Shown here piece after piece: positions 11,645 through 21,747 of a stretch of DNA of 64,000 nt. Positions within the stretch are counted from its first letter, which is position 1; the number at the start of each line of letters is the position of its first letter. Below the pieces are notes generated by a model. That model was not told the origin of the DNA. It did not search any database and saw nothing but the letters and a program-made list of their open reading frames with translations. The position numbers and the translations under genes were made by a program. Origin of the DNA: Xenorhabdus griffiniae (GTDB taxonomy: Bacteria > Pseudomonadota > Gammaproteobacteria > Enterobacterales > Enterobacteriaceae); contig NZ_CP147737.1 of assembly GCF_037265215.1 (NCBI RefSeq), positions 4,372,001-4,436,000 of the forward strand. The letters run 5' to 3'.

Positions 11645-11911
11645 ATGATTTCTATGAAATCGGATTGGCATCCTGCTGATATTATTGCCGCTTTACGCAA
11701 ACGCGGAACGACGTTAGCTGCCGTTTCTCGTGCGGCGGGACTGAGTTCATCAACTTTGGCGAATACACTTTCTCGCCCGTGGCCCAAGGGAGAATGGATA
11801 ATAGCGAATTACTTAGAACTACATCCGTCTGAAATATGGCCAAGCCGCTATTTCGATCCCCACACAGGAGAACTATTGGAAAGAAAAGTTAGAGAGAAAA
11901 AGAATAATTAG
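11645..11911 (+). CDS. sfsB: Nlp/Ner-like transcriptional regulator
   Basis: This 88-residue protein has the Ner/Nlp helix-turn-helix domain: DWHPADIIAALRKRGTTLAAV followed by GLSSSTLANTLSRPWPKGE and IWPSRY. It matches E. coli SfsB (Nlp) from the start. The family descends from phage Mu Ner. In E. coli it lies just after ispB, so this is its ancestral place, with two regulators inserted between. The ATG at 11645 has a GGATT-type ribosome binding site; an internal ATG four codons on is a weaker option. Confidence 0.88.
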   Translation: MISMKSDWHPADIIAALRKRGTTLAAVSRAAGLSSSTLANTLSRPWPKGEWIIANYLELHPSEIWPSRYFDPHTGELLERKVREKKNN

Positions 11912-11934
11912 CTATCAATATAACTATTGAAAGA

Positions 11935-11966
11935 AAAACCGCTAGTTATTTCTAACTAGCGGTTTT
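11935..11966. terminator. Bidirectional terminator between the Nlp-type gene and mdh
   Basis: AAAACCGCTAGTTA and TAACTAGCGGTTTT form a perfect 14-bp stem with a 4-base loop, between the convergent sfsB-like gene and mdh. Confidence 0.9.
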
Positions 11967-12021
11967 AGTTATTTAATATATTTAACTTAATTCGTATATT
12001 AATAAATCATTAATAAATAAA

Positions 12022-12960
12022 TTAGCCATTAATAAACTTTTCGCCTAATTCGATATCTTTCTTCAAAACATCCAGCATGTTATTCAATGCTTTCTGTTCG
12101 AAGTCACTCAATTTACCAATATCTAAACGTTCTTCGATACCATTTTTACCTAAGCGAACAGGCTGTGCAAAGAAACGGGCATATTTGCCATCACCTTCGA
12201 CATAGCTGCACTCAACAACATGGCTTTCGCCTTGCAAGCCACGGATCAGCGACAGCCCCAAACGAGCCGCTGCTTGTCCCATAGACAATGTTGCAGAGCC
12301 GCCACCCGCTTTCGCTTCAACAACCTCAGTACCCGCATTCTGGATACGCTTGGTCAATGCTTCAACTTCTTCATCAGTGAAGCTAACATCAGGAATTTGC
12401 GACAACAGAGGCAGGATCGTTACACCAGAGTGCCCACCAATAACAGGAACTTCTATTTCTTCTACTTTCTTACCTTTCAGTTCAGCAACAAAGGTGTTGG
12501 AGCGAATGATATCCAGAGTTGTGACACCAAACAGGCGGTTCTTATCGTACACCCCTTCTTTTTTCAGTACCTCAGCGGCGATTGCTACCGTGGTATTGAC
12601 TGGGTTGGTAATAATTCCAATTAATGCTTTTGGACAAGTTTTAGCAACCTGCTGAACCAGATTACGAATGATGCCCGCATTGATATTGAACAAATCGGAA
12701 CGATCCATACCAGGCTTACGCGCCACACCTGCAGAAATTAACACGACATCTGCACCTACCAGTGCAGGAGTTGCATCTTCACCAGCAAAACCAGCGACTT
12801 TGACTTCCGTTGGGATATGGCTCAGATCGGTTGCCACGCCTGGAGTCACCGGAGCAATGTCATACAAGGAAAGTTCTGAACCTGAAGGAAGCTGGGTCTT
12901 GAGTAGAAGGGCAAGTGCCTGACCAATACCACCGGCTGCACCGAGAACTGCAACTTTCAT
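12022..12960 (-). CDS. mdh: Malate dehydrogenase
   Basis: Mdh interconverts malate and oxaloacetate with NAD in the TCA cycle. The 312-residue protein starts [20 protein letters not shown] (the Rossmann GxxGxxG site) and has the substrate-binding [11 protein letters not shown] region and the catalytic His in VIGGHSGVT. It is divergent from argR, an arrangement conserved in enterobacteria. The 406-base gap between them holds both control regions. Confidence 0.98.
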   Translation of the reverse strand: MKVAVLGAAGGIGQALALLLKTQLPSGSELSLYDIAPVTPGVATDLSHIPTEVKVAGFAGEDATPALVGADVVLISAGVARKPGMDRSDLFNINAGIIRNLVQQVAKTCPKALIGIITNPVNTTVAIAAEVLKKEGVYDKNRLFGVTTLDIIRSNTFVAELKGKKVEEIEVPVIGGHSGVTILPLLSQIPDVSFTDEEVEALTKRIQNAGTEVVEAKAGGGSATLSMGQAAARLGLSLIRGLQGESHVVECSYVEGDGKYARFFAQPVRLGKNGIEERLDIGKLSDFEQKALNNMLDVLKKDIELGEKFING

Positions 12961-13837
<877 letters not shown>

Positions 13838-14090
13838 TCTTGTGGGTCGGTCTGCCATGCCAATTAAGATATACAATTAGCAGACCGAATCTTAGCACCT
13901 TTCCTCGCCTTAAAGGGCAAATACGACATGCCCCACCGCTAAAATGTTACGGTAAGAATGACATTTTAAGATTAGCCACCAAAATCTTATATTAATACTT
14001 ATATTCATAGTAACCCATTGACAATATAAGCCTTAACTCTTATATTTTAAATATCCTGAAAATGGTGATGTGCTTTAAATAGGGGAAATA

Positions 14091-14351
14091 ATGGTCAAAG
14101 TGATTTGGTCTAAAGCAGCAACCAAGCAGCTAATCAGGATCGTCACGAGATACCAGAAGGTGATAAAAAACAAAATTAGTTTACTTACTGGTTACCCATT
14201 CGTCGATTTGGATATTAAAAAATTAACGGGAACAGAAGCTAAATACAGATTAAGAGTAGGTGACTACCGAATTTTGTTTGAGCTTTCTGACCAAGAACCG
14301 AAGATTTTAGAAGTGCAGGAAATTAAGCGAAGACAAACAAATACATATTGA
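14091..14351 (+). CDS. RelE/ParE-family toxin of a type II TA pair
   Basis: The 86-residue basic protein has the RelE/ParE layout: an N-terminal helix pair (MVKVIWSKAATKQLIRIVTRYQ), then the core strand LRVGDYRILFELSDQ and a C-terminal EIKRRQTNTY. RelE-type toxins cleave mRNA on the ribosome, ParE-type ones poison gyrase; the sequence does not decide between them. The GGGGA ribosome binding site is good. An XRE-type antitoxin follows 70 bases downstream, so the toxin comes first, the reverse of classic relBE. The pair lies between argR and mpl, which are far apart in E. coli. Confidence 0.85.
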   Translation: MVKVIWSKAATKQLIRIVTRYQKVIKNKISLLTGYPFVDLDIKKLTGTEAKYRLRVGDYRILFELSDQEPKILEVQEIKRRQTNTY

Positions 14352-14421
14352 CCAGCATAGCGGGTATACCACCAGCTTTTTCCACTATTCACGTAAGGGT
14401 CAATACAATATCGGAGATAAT

Positions 14422-14796
14422 ATGGCTGGTATTCAGTTTATTACAGATGAGAACGGCAACAAGCAGGCTGTAGTGCTTCCTATTGAAGAATATGAACGTT
14501 TACTTGCAGCGGTGGATCGTGATGAAGATTATGTCAGCATCCCTTACACCAAAGACGTTAATGACGATGAAACCATTCCACATGAAGTCATTAGCATCAT
14601 GGTTGATGAAGAAATCACACTTCATGCAGCATGGCGTATATATCGAGGTTTATCACAGACAGAAGTGGCTGAAAAGCTGGGAATAAAGCAAGCGGCAGTC
14701 TCTCAATTTGAAAAATCAGAACGACCACGCCAGGCAACGTTGGAAAAATTGGCGACGCTCTATGAATGTAGACCTACACAATTAACTTTAGATTAA
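14422..14796 (+). CDS. XRE-family antitoxin partner of the RelE-like toxin
   Basis: The 124-residue protein has an N-terminal Phd/YefM-like segment (MAGIQFITDENGNKQAVVLP, then IEEYERLL), an acidic linker, and a C-terminal Cro/CI-type helix-turn-helix (LSQTEVAEKLGIKQAAVSQFE, about residues 80-120). This is typical of antitoxins that bind both toxin and operator. It has its own GGAG ribosome binding site and is followed by a terminator. The pair should be autoregulated. Chromosomal pairs of this type are often acquired horizontally. Confidence 0.83.
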   Translation: MAGIQFITDENGNKQAVVLPIEEYERLLAAVDRDEDYVSIPYTKDVNDDETIPHEVISIMVDEEITLHAAWRIYRGLSQTEVAEKLGIKQAAVSQFEKSERPRQATLEKLATLYECRPTQLTLD

Positions 14797-14804
14797 AATC
14801 AACG

Positions 14805-14825
14805 GGCCGCTTAATGCGGCCTTTT
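14805..14825 (+). terminator. Terminator after the RelE-like/XRE pair
   Basis: GGCCGC and GCGGCC form a 6-bp GC stem with a 5-base loop, followed by TTTT, nine bases after the antitoxin stop codon. mpl converges from the other side. Confidence 0.7.
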
Positions 14826-14835
14826 CATATGGATG

Positions 14836-16206
14836 CTACGCTACACTTACTTTTTGCGCTAATGCAGCCAGTAGTTTTTCGTGAATACCACCAAATCCAC
14901 CATTACTCATCAGCAGAATATGGTCACCGGACTGTGCCGTTTCTACTATCATCCTAACTAAAGTATCAATATCCGCACTCCAACGGGCAGGCTGGACGCA
15001 CTGTTCAGCAATTTCAACAACCTGCCACGGAATATTGGTGGGTTGATAGAGGAAAACTTCATCGGCGCGTCCCAAAGAAGGAGCAATGTCATTTTTGCTC
15101 ATGCCCATTTTCATGGTATTCGAACGCGGTTCCAGCACGGCAAGAATGCGAGCCACGCCACCCACTTTACTTCTCAATGCTTCTAGTGTGGCTAAGATAG
15201 CCGTTGGATGATGGGCAAAATCATCATACACTGAGATACCATTAACTTCACCGCGCAATTCAAGGCGACGACGGGCATTAATAAATTTGCCAAGTGCCTG
15301 ACAGGCATCCGCAGGTTGAACGCCTACATGATGAGCAGCCGCAATTGCGATCAAACCATTATGCATATTATGTTCACCGACTAATGACCACTTCACCTCC
15401 CCAACCTGCTCACCCTGATGGAATACCTGATAGTGGCTGCTATCCTGGCTGGCTTTCTTCGCTTGCCAGTGACCACTTTCTCCGATCTGTTCCAATTCAC
15501 TCCAATATCCCATTGAGAGCACTTGCTTCAAATTAATATCATTATCAGGAACAATGATCTTACCGGTACTCGGCACAACCCTGACGAGATGGTGGAACTG
15601 TTTTTGAATCGCGCCCAAATTTTCGAAAATGTCGGCATGATCAAACTCAAGATTGTTCATGACCAATGTACGGGGGCTGTAATGGACAAATTTCGAACGC
15701 TTATCAAAGAAAGCACTGTCGTATTCATCCGCTTCAATCACAAAAAATGGGCTTTCACCAATGTGTGCTGAAACGTCAAAATTCCCTGGCACGCCACCGA
15801 TCAGAAACCCGGGTTTATAGCCACACTCTTCCAATATCCAGGCTACCATACCTGCTGTCGTTGTTTTGCCGTGAGTTCCCGCGACTGCCAATACCCAACG
15901 CTCCGGCAATATATGATCATGCAGCCATTGCGGGCCAGAGGTATAAGGAATACCACGATCTAACACGGCTTCTACGCAGGGATTGCCACGTGTCATGGCA
16001 TTACCAATGATCACCATATCTGGAGCAGGCTCAAGCTGTGCCGGATCGTACCCCTGGATCAGCACAATGCCCTGTTTTTCCAGCAAAGTGCTCATTGGGG
16101 GATAGACATTGGCATCAGAGCCGGTCACTTCATGGCCCTGTGCGCGAGCGAGGATCGCCAGCCCACCCATGAAAGTACCGCAAATGCCAAGAATATGAAT
16201 ACGCAT
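14836..16206 (-). CDS. mpl: UDP-N-acetylmuramate:L-alanyl-gamma-D-glutamyl-meso-diaminopimelate ligase
   Basis: Mpl joins recycled murein tripeptide to UDP-MurNAc, returning cell-wall material to peptidoglycan synthesis in the cytoplasm. It is a Mur-ligase family protein: N-terminal Rossmann-like domain (HILGICGTFMGGLA), ATP P-loop GTHGKTTT at 110-117, the central ligase domain with EADEYDSAFFDKRSKF, and the C-terminal domain with DDFAHHPTAI. At 456 residues it is the expected length. It is divergent from fbp, as in E. coli. Confidence 0.97.
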   Translation of the reverse strand: MRIHILGICGTFMGGLAILARAQGHEVTGSDANVYPPMSTLLEKQGIVLIQGYDPAQLEPAPDMVIIGNAMTRGNPCVEAVLDRGIPYTSGPQWLHDHILPERWVLAVAGTHGKTTTAGMVAWILEECGYKPGFLIGGVPGNFDVSAHIGESPFFVIEADEYDSAFFDKRSKFVHYSPRTLVMNNLEFDHADIFENLGAIQKQFHHLVRVVPSTGKIIVPDNDINLKQVLSMGYWSELEQIGESGHWQAKKASQDSSHYQVFHQGEQVGEVKWSLVGEHNMHNGLIAIAAAHHVGVQPADACQALGKFINARRRLELRGEVNGISVYDDFAHHPTAILATLEALRSKVGGVARILAVLEPRSNTMKMGMSKNDIAPSLGRADEVFLYQPTNIPWQVVEIAEQCVQPARWSADIDTLVRMIVETAQSGDHILLMSNGGFGGIHEKLLAALAQKVSVA

Positions 16207-16390
16207 TTATTTCTACCTGATTCATGAACTGTATCACTATTCTACCCCTCAAATCAGAGATTAAAAATGCAATAGCCTATGAATCATCGGATTCTTTAGC
16301 TAAACTGCCCACGCCTAAGTGCGGCACATAAGTGCGACACATCAGTGAAGCACGCTTCCTAAAACCACAACCAAATTCAAGGCCTTTGTC

Positions 16391-17395
16391 ATGAAAACAT
16401 TGGGCGAATTCATCGTCGAAAAGCAGCAAGATTTTCCGCATGCTACAGGTGAACTGACTGCACTACTGTCTGCCATCAAGTTAGGTGCCAAAATTATCCA
16501 TAGGGATATCAATAAAGCCGGTCTGGTGGATATTTTAGGCACAAGTGGCGTATCTAATGTTCAGGGTGAAGTCCAGATGAAACTGGATTTGTATGCCAAT
16601 GAAAAACTCAAGGCAGCACTGAAAGCACGCGGCGAAGTTGCAGGCATTGCTTCCGAAGAGGAAGACGACATCGTTATTTTTGATGGCGACCGAGCAGAAA
16701 ATGCGAAGTATGTTGTTTTGATGGACCCACTGGATGGTTCTTCGAATATTGATGTAAACGTTTCCGTCGGGACTATTTTCTCAATTTATCACCGAATTAC
16801 CCCGATCGGCCAGCCTGTCACCGAAGAGGATTTCCTGCAACCCGGTAATCGTCAGGTTGCAGCCGGTTATGTGGTTTATGGTTCATCCACAATGCTGGTT
16901 TACACGACAGGTTGTGGTGTCCATACTTTTACTTATGATCCTTCCCTTGGTGTATTCTGTCTGACCCATGAAAAAGTCCAATTCCCGGAAAAGGGCAATA
17001 TGTACTCTATCAATGAAGGAAACTACATCAAGTTTCCGATGGGTGTGAAAAAATACATCAAATATTGTCAGGAACAAGACGAAGCAACCCAGCGCCCTTA
17101 TACAACTCGTTATATCGGTTCTCTGGTTGCTGATTTCCACCGCAATCTGTTAAAAGGCGGTATTTATATCTACCCAAGTACGGCAAGCCACCCAACGGGT
17201 AAACTCCGCTTACTTTATGAATGTAACCCAATCGCATTTCTGGCTGAACAAGCCGGTGGCAAAGCCAGCGATGGCGCAAACCGTATTCTGGATATCGTGC
17301 CAAATAAGCTGCACCAACGCGTACCTTTTTTTGTCGGCACCAAATCTATGGTAGAAAAAGCCGAAAGTTTTATGGCCGAATTTCCTGAACAATAA
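16391..17395 (+). CDS. fbp: Fructose-1,6-bisphosphatase, class I
   Basis: Fbp hydrolyses fructose-1,6-bisphosphate in gluconeogenesis. The 334-residue protein contains the metal-binding motif [12 protein letters not shown] and the C-terminal GGKASDG signature of class I enzymes. The start [18 protein letters not shown] matches the family. Immediately downstream is a dispersed repeat and then the invasin-like gene, which E. coli lacks at this locus. Confidence 0.97.
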   Translation: MKTLGEFIVEKQQDFPHATGELTALLSAIKLGAKIIHRDINKAGLVDILGTSGVSNVQGEVQMKLDLYANEKLKAALKARGEVAGIASEEEDDIVIFDGDRAENAKYVVLMDPLDGSSNIDVNVSVGTIFSIYHRITPIGQPVTEEDFLQPGNRQVAAGYVVYGSSTMLVYTTGCGVHTFTYDPSLGVFCLTHEKVQFPEKGNMYSINEGNYIKFPMGVKKYIKYCQEQDEATQRPYTTRYIGSLVADFHRNLLKGGIYIYPSTASHPTGKLRLLYECNPIAFLAEQAGGKASDGANRILDIVPNKLHQRVPFFVGTKSMVEKAESFMAEFPEQ

Positions 17396-17447
17396 GTAGT
17401 ATGATTGAGCCATTAACCATATACGCATTAAACTTAAAGTTGCAATT

Positions 17448-17540
17448 TATACCCAATGAATTTCAAATTGCAGCTTGCAAATCAATGTGATTGTTTATAT
17501 CTCTCCGCTACGTTACGCGGGGAGATATAAGGCGCATATT
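17448..17540. repeat. Dispersed palindromic repeat, family B copy 2, fused to the invasin-like ORF
   Basis: The left part (TATACCCAATGAATTTCAAA) and the central GC hairpin match copy 1 at 5040 almost base for base. The right arm is lost after GGCGCAT, where sequence unique to the invasin-like gene begins. The 30 bases to its left (ATACGCATTAAAC...) resemble the start of copy 5 at 53454. Confidence 0.75.
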
Positions 17541-20500
17541 TTCAGCGGGTGAAAAGATTCAAGAGAATAGAATACCCTTACAAGAGTCAGAAAATGAAAG
17601 GTACGCCAATCAGGCGCGGGATAAGCAAGCTATTCTTGATGCGGAAGCCGGTGTCATCGCACAAAATATCCACAGGGTGAGTAATATTTTATCCTCTTCC
17701 CCATCACAATTAACCGAACAAGCAAAATCCTACGCTTTGGGGAAAATTAATGGTGCAATATCCACGGAAACACAAAAATGGTTATCCCGATTTGGTACAG
17801 GCAGGATTAATCTCTCCATCGATAAAAAAGGAAAACTGGATAGCAGCGCTTTGGATTTGCTGTTACCTCTCTATGACAATAAAGCGGATTGGCTATTTTT
17901 CTCTCAGGTAGGTTATCGCCGTCACGATAGCCGCAATACCCTAAACCTCGGTCTTGGTGGACGTTATTTCACGCCTGATTGGATGTATGGCTTAAATACT
18001 TTCTTTGACAATGATTTTACGGGACAGCATCAACGGTTAGGTGTTGGGGGAGAAATCTGGACTGATTACGTTAAATTATCTGCCAATACTTACTGGCGCG
18101 TGAGCAAATGGCGTGATTCTCCCAAAGAACTGGACTATGAAGAACGACCAGCTAACGGCTACGATATTAATGGTGAATTTTTCTTACCCGCCTATCCAAA
18201 CCTTGGGGGCAAGTTGAGTTATGAACAATACTTCGGCGATAACGTCGCCCTATTTAATCGGAAAACCAGACAGAAAAACCCTAATCTTGCTCGAATTGGA
18301 CTGAATTATACCCCGATTCCACTGATGACAATGGGCGTCGATTATAAGTTCGGCAGCAGTGGACACAGTGAAGGACTCTTCCTGGCCAATTTAAATTACC
18401 ATTTTGGTATACCTTTTGCTGATCAAATTTCACCAAGTCATGTTGCAGCTATGCGCACACTGATGGGCAGTCGTTATGATTTGGTGACAAGAAACAACAA
18501 CATCGTATTGGATTACAGGAAAAAGCCGGTGTTCAGCCTGGTCTTGCCAAATACCTTAAGCGGATACAGTGCCCAACATGTCCAAATCACGCCGAATATT
18601 ACCGCTGAGGACAAACTGAAAAAATTATCATGGCAGGCTAACGAAGAGTTCCGTAAAAACGGGGGAACTATCATCCCTCATGGTAAATCTGTTGAACTAG
18701 ACTTGCCGAAATATTCGGTTAAGGGAATAAACAGCTATACCCTGTCTGCGACTTCTGAAATAGCGGGCAGCAATAAGCCTATGACATCTTATATGAATGT
18801 GGTTGTTGAACCTTTTACCATTAAAGAACAAAGCATCAAACCCAGTGGCACAGGCCCTGTGATTTCCAATGGCAAACCGGCTTATGATCTGGCAGCAACC
18901 ATCACCTATGGCAATAAAAACAATCCGCCAATTAAAAACAAGGCAATACCGAAAGTACAATGGAGCATCGAGCCAGCAGATAAACATGCAACATTAATTT
19001 GGGACTCAGCAGGCATGACCAATGATGCAGGCCAGTTAACTGCAACGTTGAGCAGCACTCAGCCCCTAGATCCGAAAACAAAGATCTATCTGTCAATGGA
19101 TGATCAACCCAAATGGGAGATAAAAAGCGACAAGCCTCTGAATTTCACCAATCTTGGTGATGCCATTCTAGCCAAAAATTTTGTATTTGATCAAAAAGCG
19201 CCTTATGAGGCAATGGAACACAAGCCAATCACTGTGACTGCGGCTGTGTTCGATCTCAATGGCAACCCAATCAACAAAAAAATAGACATGAACTTACAAT
19301 GGAGTGTCGAGCCTACTGATATACCGGGATTATCTGTCAGGCCCGCTCCCGGCTATGAGAACTCCTCTGATCAAGATGGTAATATTAAGGCGATTGTGAC
19401 CGGTACCCAAAGCGTGAAAGGTGTTAAAGTTGGGGTATTGATTAATGAGCAACGTCAAAGCTTCTCTGAACCATTCGATTTTGTCACACCAAAAAGCCTG
19501 AAGTTTGCATTCGGTGTAATATCGCAGTCACCTGCGGGGCCATTAACCGCTAACGGAAAGGAACGCTATACTTATAAGGTGCCAGTTATCGATGTAGACA
19601 GCAAACTTCCTTTGAAGAATCAGTCTCTTGGCAAACTGGCCGTGGAACTATTGAGTGCTGAACAGCAAGATTATGTATTTCCAGATAAAACTAAGATTGA
19701 GGTTCCTGCAAATCCAATCACCGATGCTGACGGTTATGTGACTCTCTCGATGACAAGCCAAGTCGCTATGGATGGTCTTTATTTTAACCTGTCCCCAGAT
19801 CCATCCAGCGGCAATGTGGCAGATAGCATACAATCCGAACCGGTAAATTTCGATCCTATTCCAGTGCCGGTGGGAATTTTTATGGGTACGAAAGTCTCAA
19901 ACAACAAGAAATATATTCAGGAGCAGGGAAGGCCGTATAACGTCCATGGAGATCTCGTCATTCAACTGACGCAAGATGGAAAAAACAATTTGTTTACGGA
20001 CTATAACTTTCCTGACGGCGAGGGTAACCTTATCAATCCAGTCACCTTCAAATCTTCCAATCCTAAATTGGTGAGCGTAGATACCGATCCAAGTGGTAAC
20101 GGAAATATCACATTCTCCGAAAAACATTTCTCCAATGAGAGCTGGCCGGTAACAGTGACACTCATCAAAAAGACTGATCAGGGTATCAAGTACGGTTATT
20201 ACTATACTTTCAACCCACGAAAATACATACTTTTCGCCGATAACGAGCCAACTGTTGATTTGAGTCAGAATGATGTCTGTCCGCAGGTGCAATGGAACCA
20301 AAACCGTCTCAATGGCCAGATAGCACATGATCCGAATGTGTTTGATATAGGAGCCACTCCGCAAACGACCACACCGACTTCACTAAGTCATGAATATGAC
20401 AAAGAGCATTTCCCTGACTTTGGACTTCAACATCTTAGTCAAAACATGGTGGGGACAACTATATTAAGAACATTTATTCCGGGAGATAAATCCACACAAT

Positions 20501-20628
20501 ATACAAAAGTGATGTATGGATATGACTATCTTACCAGGAAAGGTAAAAAGGCAACTGAATATGCACCCAAACAGCCGTCGATACCCATGTGTGTAATACG
20601 CGTTGATGGTTATGGCGAAATTCCTTAA
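17491..20628 (+). CDS. Inverse autotransporter (invasin/intimin-like), 5'-truncated
   Basis: This is an outer-membrane adhesin of the type Ve secretion family. The beta-barrel domain is clear at about residues 95-310 (KWLSRFGTGRINLSID, LDLLLPLYDN, LGLGGRYF, ANTYWRVSKW, ERPANGYD), followed by the linker RYDLVTRNNNIVLDYRKK. Several Ig-like (Big-type) repeats then run to about residue 950. The C-terminal part has two cysteines about 100 residues apart, as in the lectin-like tip of invasin. There is no signal peptide: the frame is closed by TGA at 17488, the TTG start lies inside a dispersed repeat, and no signal sequence is found in any frame upstream. The gene has probably lost its 5' end and may be inactive. 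Confidence 0.85.
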   Translation: MFISLRYVTRGDIRRIFSAGEKIQENRIPLQESENERYANQARDKQAILDAEAGVIAQNIHRVSNILSSSPSQLTEQAKSYALGKINGAISTETQKWLSRFGTGRINLSIDKKGKLDSSALDLLLPLYDNKADWLFFSQVGYRRHDSRNTLNLGLGGRYFTPDWMYGLNTFFDNDFTGQHQRLGVGGEIWTDYVKLSANTYWRVSKWRDSPKELDYEERPANGYDINGEFFLPAYPNLGGKLSYEQYFGDNVALFNRKTRQKNPNLARIGLNYTPIPLMTMGVDYKFGSSGHSEGLFLANLNYHFGIPFADQISPSHVAAMRTLMGSRYDLVTRNNNIVLDYRKKPVFSLVLPNTLSGYSAQHVQITPNITAEDKLKKLSWQANEEFRKNGGTIIPHGKSVELDLPKYSVKGINSYTLSATSEIAGSNKPMTSYMNVVVEPFTIKEQSIKPSGTGPVISNGKPAYDLAATITYGNKNNPPIKNKAIPKVQWSIEPADKHATLIWDSAGMTNDAGQLTATLSSTQPLDPKTKIYLSMDDQPKWEIKSDKPLNFTNLGDAILAKNFVFDQKAPYEAMEHKPITVTAAVFDLNGNPINKKIDMNLQWSVEPTDIPGLSVRPAPGYENSSDQDGNIKAIVTGTQSVKGVKVGVLINEQRQSFSEPFDFVTPKSLKFAFGVISQSPAGPLTANGKERYTYKVPVIDVDSKLPLKNQSLGKLAVELLSAEQQDYVFPDKTKIEVPANPITDADGYVTLSMTSQVAMDGLYFNLSPDPSSGNVADSIQSEPVNFDPIPVPVGIFMGTKVSNNKKYIQEQGRPYNVHGDLVIQLTQDGKNNLFTDYNFPDGEGNLINPVTFKSSNPKLVSVDTDPSGNGNITFSEKHFSNESWPVTVTLIKKTDQGIKYGYYYTFNPRKYILFADNEPTVDLSQNDVCPQVQWNQNRLNGQIAHDPNVFDIGATPQTTTPTSLSHEYDKEHFPDFGLQHLSQNMVGTTILRTFIPGDKSTQYTKVMYGYDYLTRKGKKATEYAPKQPSIPMCVIRVDGYGEIP

Positions 20629-20652
20629 ATTAAACTACGGCTAATCTAAAAT

Positions 20653-20690
20653 AAGCGCAGACTCAATTAGGGTTGGGTCTGTGCTTTTTT
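20653..20690 (+). terminator. Terminator after the invasin-like gene
   Basis: AAGCGCAGACTCAA pairs with TTGGGTCTGTGCTT (14 bp, two wobble pairs), followed by a T tract, 24 bases after the stop codon. Confidence 0.85.
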
Positions 20691-20799
20691 ATTAGGCGCT
20701 TAAGCCACGCCAGCAGCCGAAAAATCCGAGGAATTTTGGCCTGCTTTGGCTATAATACCTCGCACTCCATTTTGGTTTAAAATTGAAGGAAACCGTTTT

Positions 20800-21330
20800 A
20801 TGAGCCTGAATAATGTACCGGCTGGCAAAGAGCTACCTGAAGATATCTATGTCATCATTGAGATCCCAGCGAATGCAGATCCTATCAAATATGAAGTAGA
20901 CAAAGAGTCTGGTGCCTTGTTTGTAGACCGTTTCATGTCAAGTGCAATGTTCTACCCATGTAACTACGGCTACATCAACAATACCCTGTCTCTCGATGGT
21001 GATCCCGTTGACGTATTGGTGCCAACACCATACCCATTGCAGCCAGGTTCTGTTATCCGCTGCCGTCCGGTTGGTGTCCTGAAAATGACTGACGAATCCG
21101 GTGAAGATGCAAAACTGGTCGCTGTTCCTCATACCAAACTGAGCAAAGAATATGATCACATCAAAGATGTGAACGATCTGCCAGAACTGCTGCGTGCCCA
21201 AATCACTCACTTCTTCGAGCACTACAAAGATCTGGAAAAAGGTAAGTGGGTCAAAGTTGATGGCTGGGATAATGTTGAAGCCGCTAAGGCCGAGATCCTG
21301 TCTTCTTTCGAACGCGCTACGAAAAAATAA
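20800..21330 (+). CDS. ppa: Inorganic pyrophosphatase
   Basis: Ppa hydrolyses pyrophosphate and so drives biosynthetic reactions. The protein starts [18 protein letters not shown] at the ATG at 20800, which gives 176 residues as in E. coli and follows a GAAGGA ribosome binding site. The longer frame from 20746 is not supported by the family. The catalytic metal cluster motif is D66-G-D68-P-V-D71. ytfP converges from the far side of a bidirectional terminator. Confidence 0.97.
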   Translation: MSLNNVPAGKELPEDIYVIIEIPANADPIKYEVDKESGALFVDRFMSSAMFYPCNYGYINNTLSLDGDPVDVLVPTPYPLQPGSVIRCRPVGVLKMTDESGEDAKLVAVPHTKLSKEYDHIKDVNDLPELLRAQITHFFEHYKDLEKGKWVKVDGWDNVEAAKAEILSSFERATKK

Positions 21331-21349
21331 TCCTGACAGGTAGTAACAA

Positions 21350-21384
21350 AAAAACCTCTGTCCTTAATCGGGACAGAGGTTTTT
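21350..21384. terminator. Bidirectional terminator between ppa and ytfP
   Basis: AAAAACCTCTGTCC and GGACAGAGGTTTTT form a perfect 14-bp stem with a 7-base loop between two convergent genes. Confidence 0.9.
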
Positions 21385-21397
21385 GTTTACCTCTAAT

Positions 21398-21745
21398 TTA
21401 CTCTTCTTCGTGGCGTTTCAACCAGTCACCACAGGTTATCCGATGCAATCCGTCAACAGGCAATTTATAGAGGTAGATCCATGCCTTACCATACGGTGTT
21501 TCAATCAGTTCCCTTTCATACTCCTGAGCGTTTTTTTTCAACTCATCCAATTCTGTCAGGATGGATGGCGTAATACGATAAACTTCACATTCGATTGTTC
21601 CTTCACCACGGATAACCGCCGGATAGTGCCCCAGATCATAAATTTCATAACCTTCTAATCTGTGTTCTCCCAACAATTGGGCATCCGTCATCCAGTGATG
21701 ATTGCCTTGTTTTCGCCTCAGGCTACCATAAACAATAACTCGCAT
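21398..21745 (-). CDS. ytfP: Gamma-glutamylcyclotransferase-fold protein YtfP
   Basis: This small cytosolic protein has the gamma-glutamylcyclotransferase-like fold. It starts MRVIVYGSLRRKQGNHHWM, with the YGSL substrate-loop motif, and has a glutamate-rich middle (LDELKKNAQEYERELIE). At 115 residues it fits E. coli YtfP. The enzymatic role is not firmly known. It begins two bases after the tamB stop codon, so it is the last gene of the tamA-tamB-ytfP operon. Confidence 0.9.
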   Translation of the reverse strand: MRVIVYGSLRRKQGNHHWMTDAQLLGEHRLEGYEIYDLGHYPAVIRGEGTIECEVYRITPSILTELDELKKNAQEYERELIETPYGKAWIYLYKLPVDGLHRITCGDWLKRHEEE

Positions 21746-21747
21746 CT

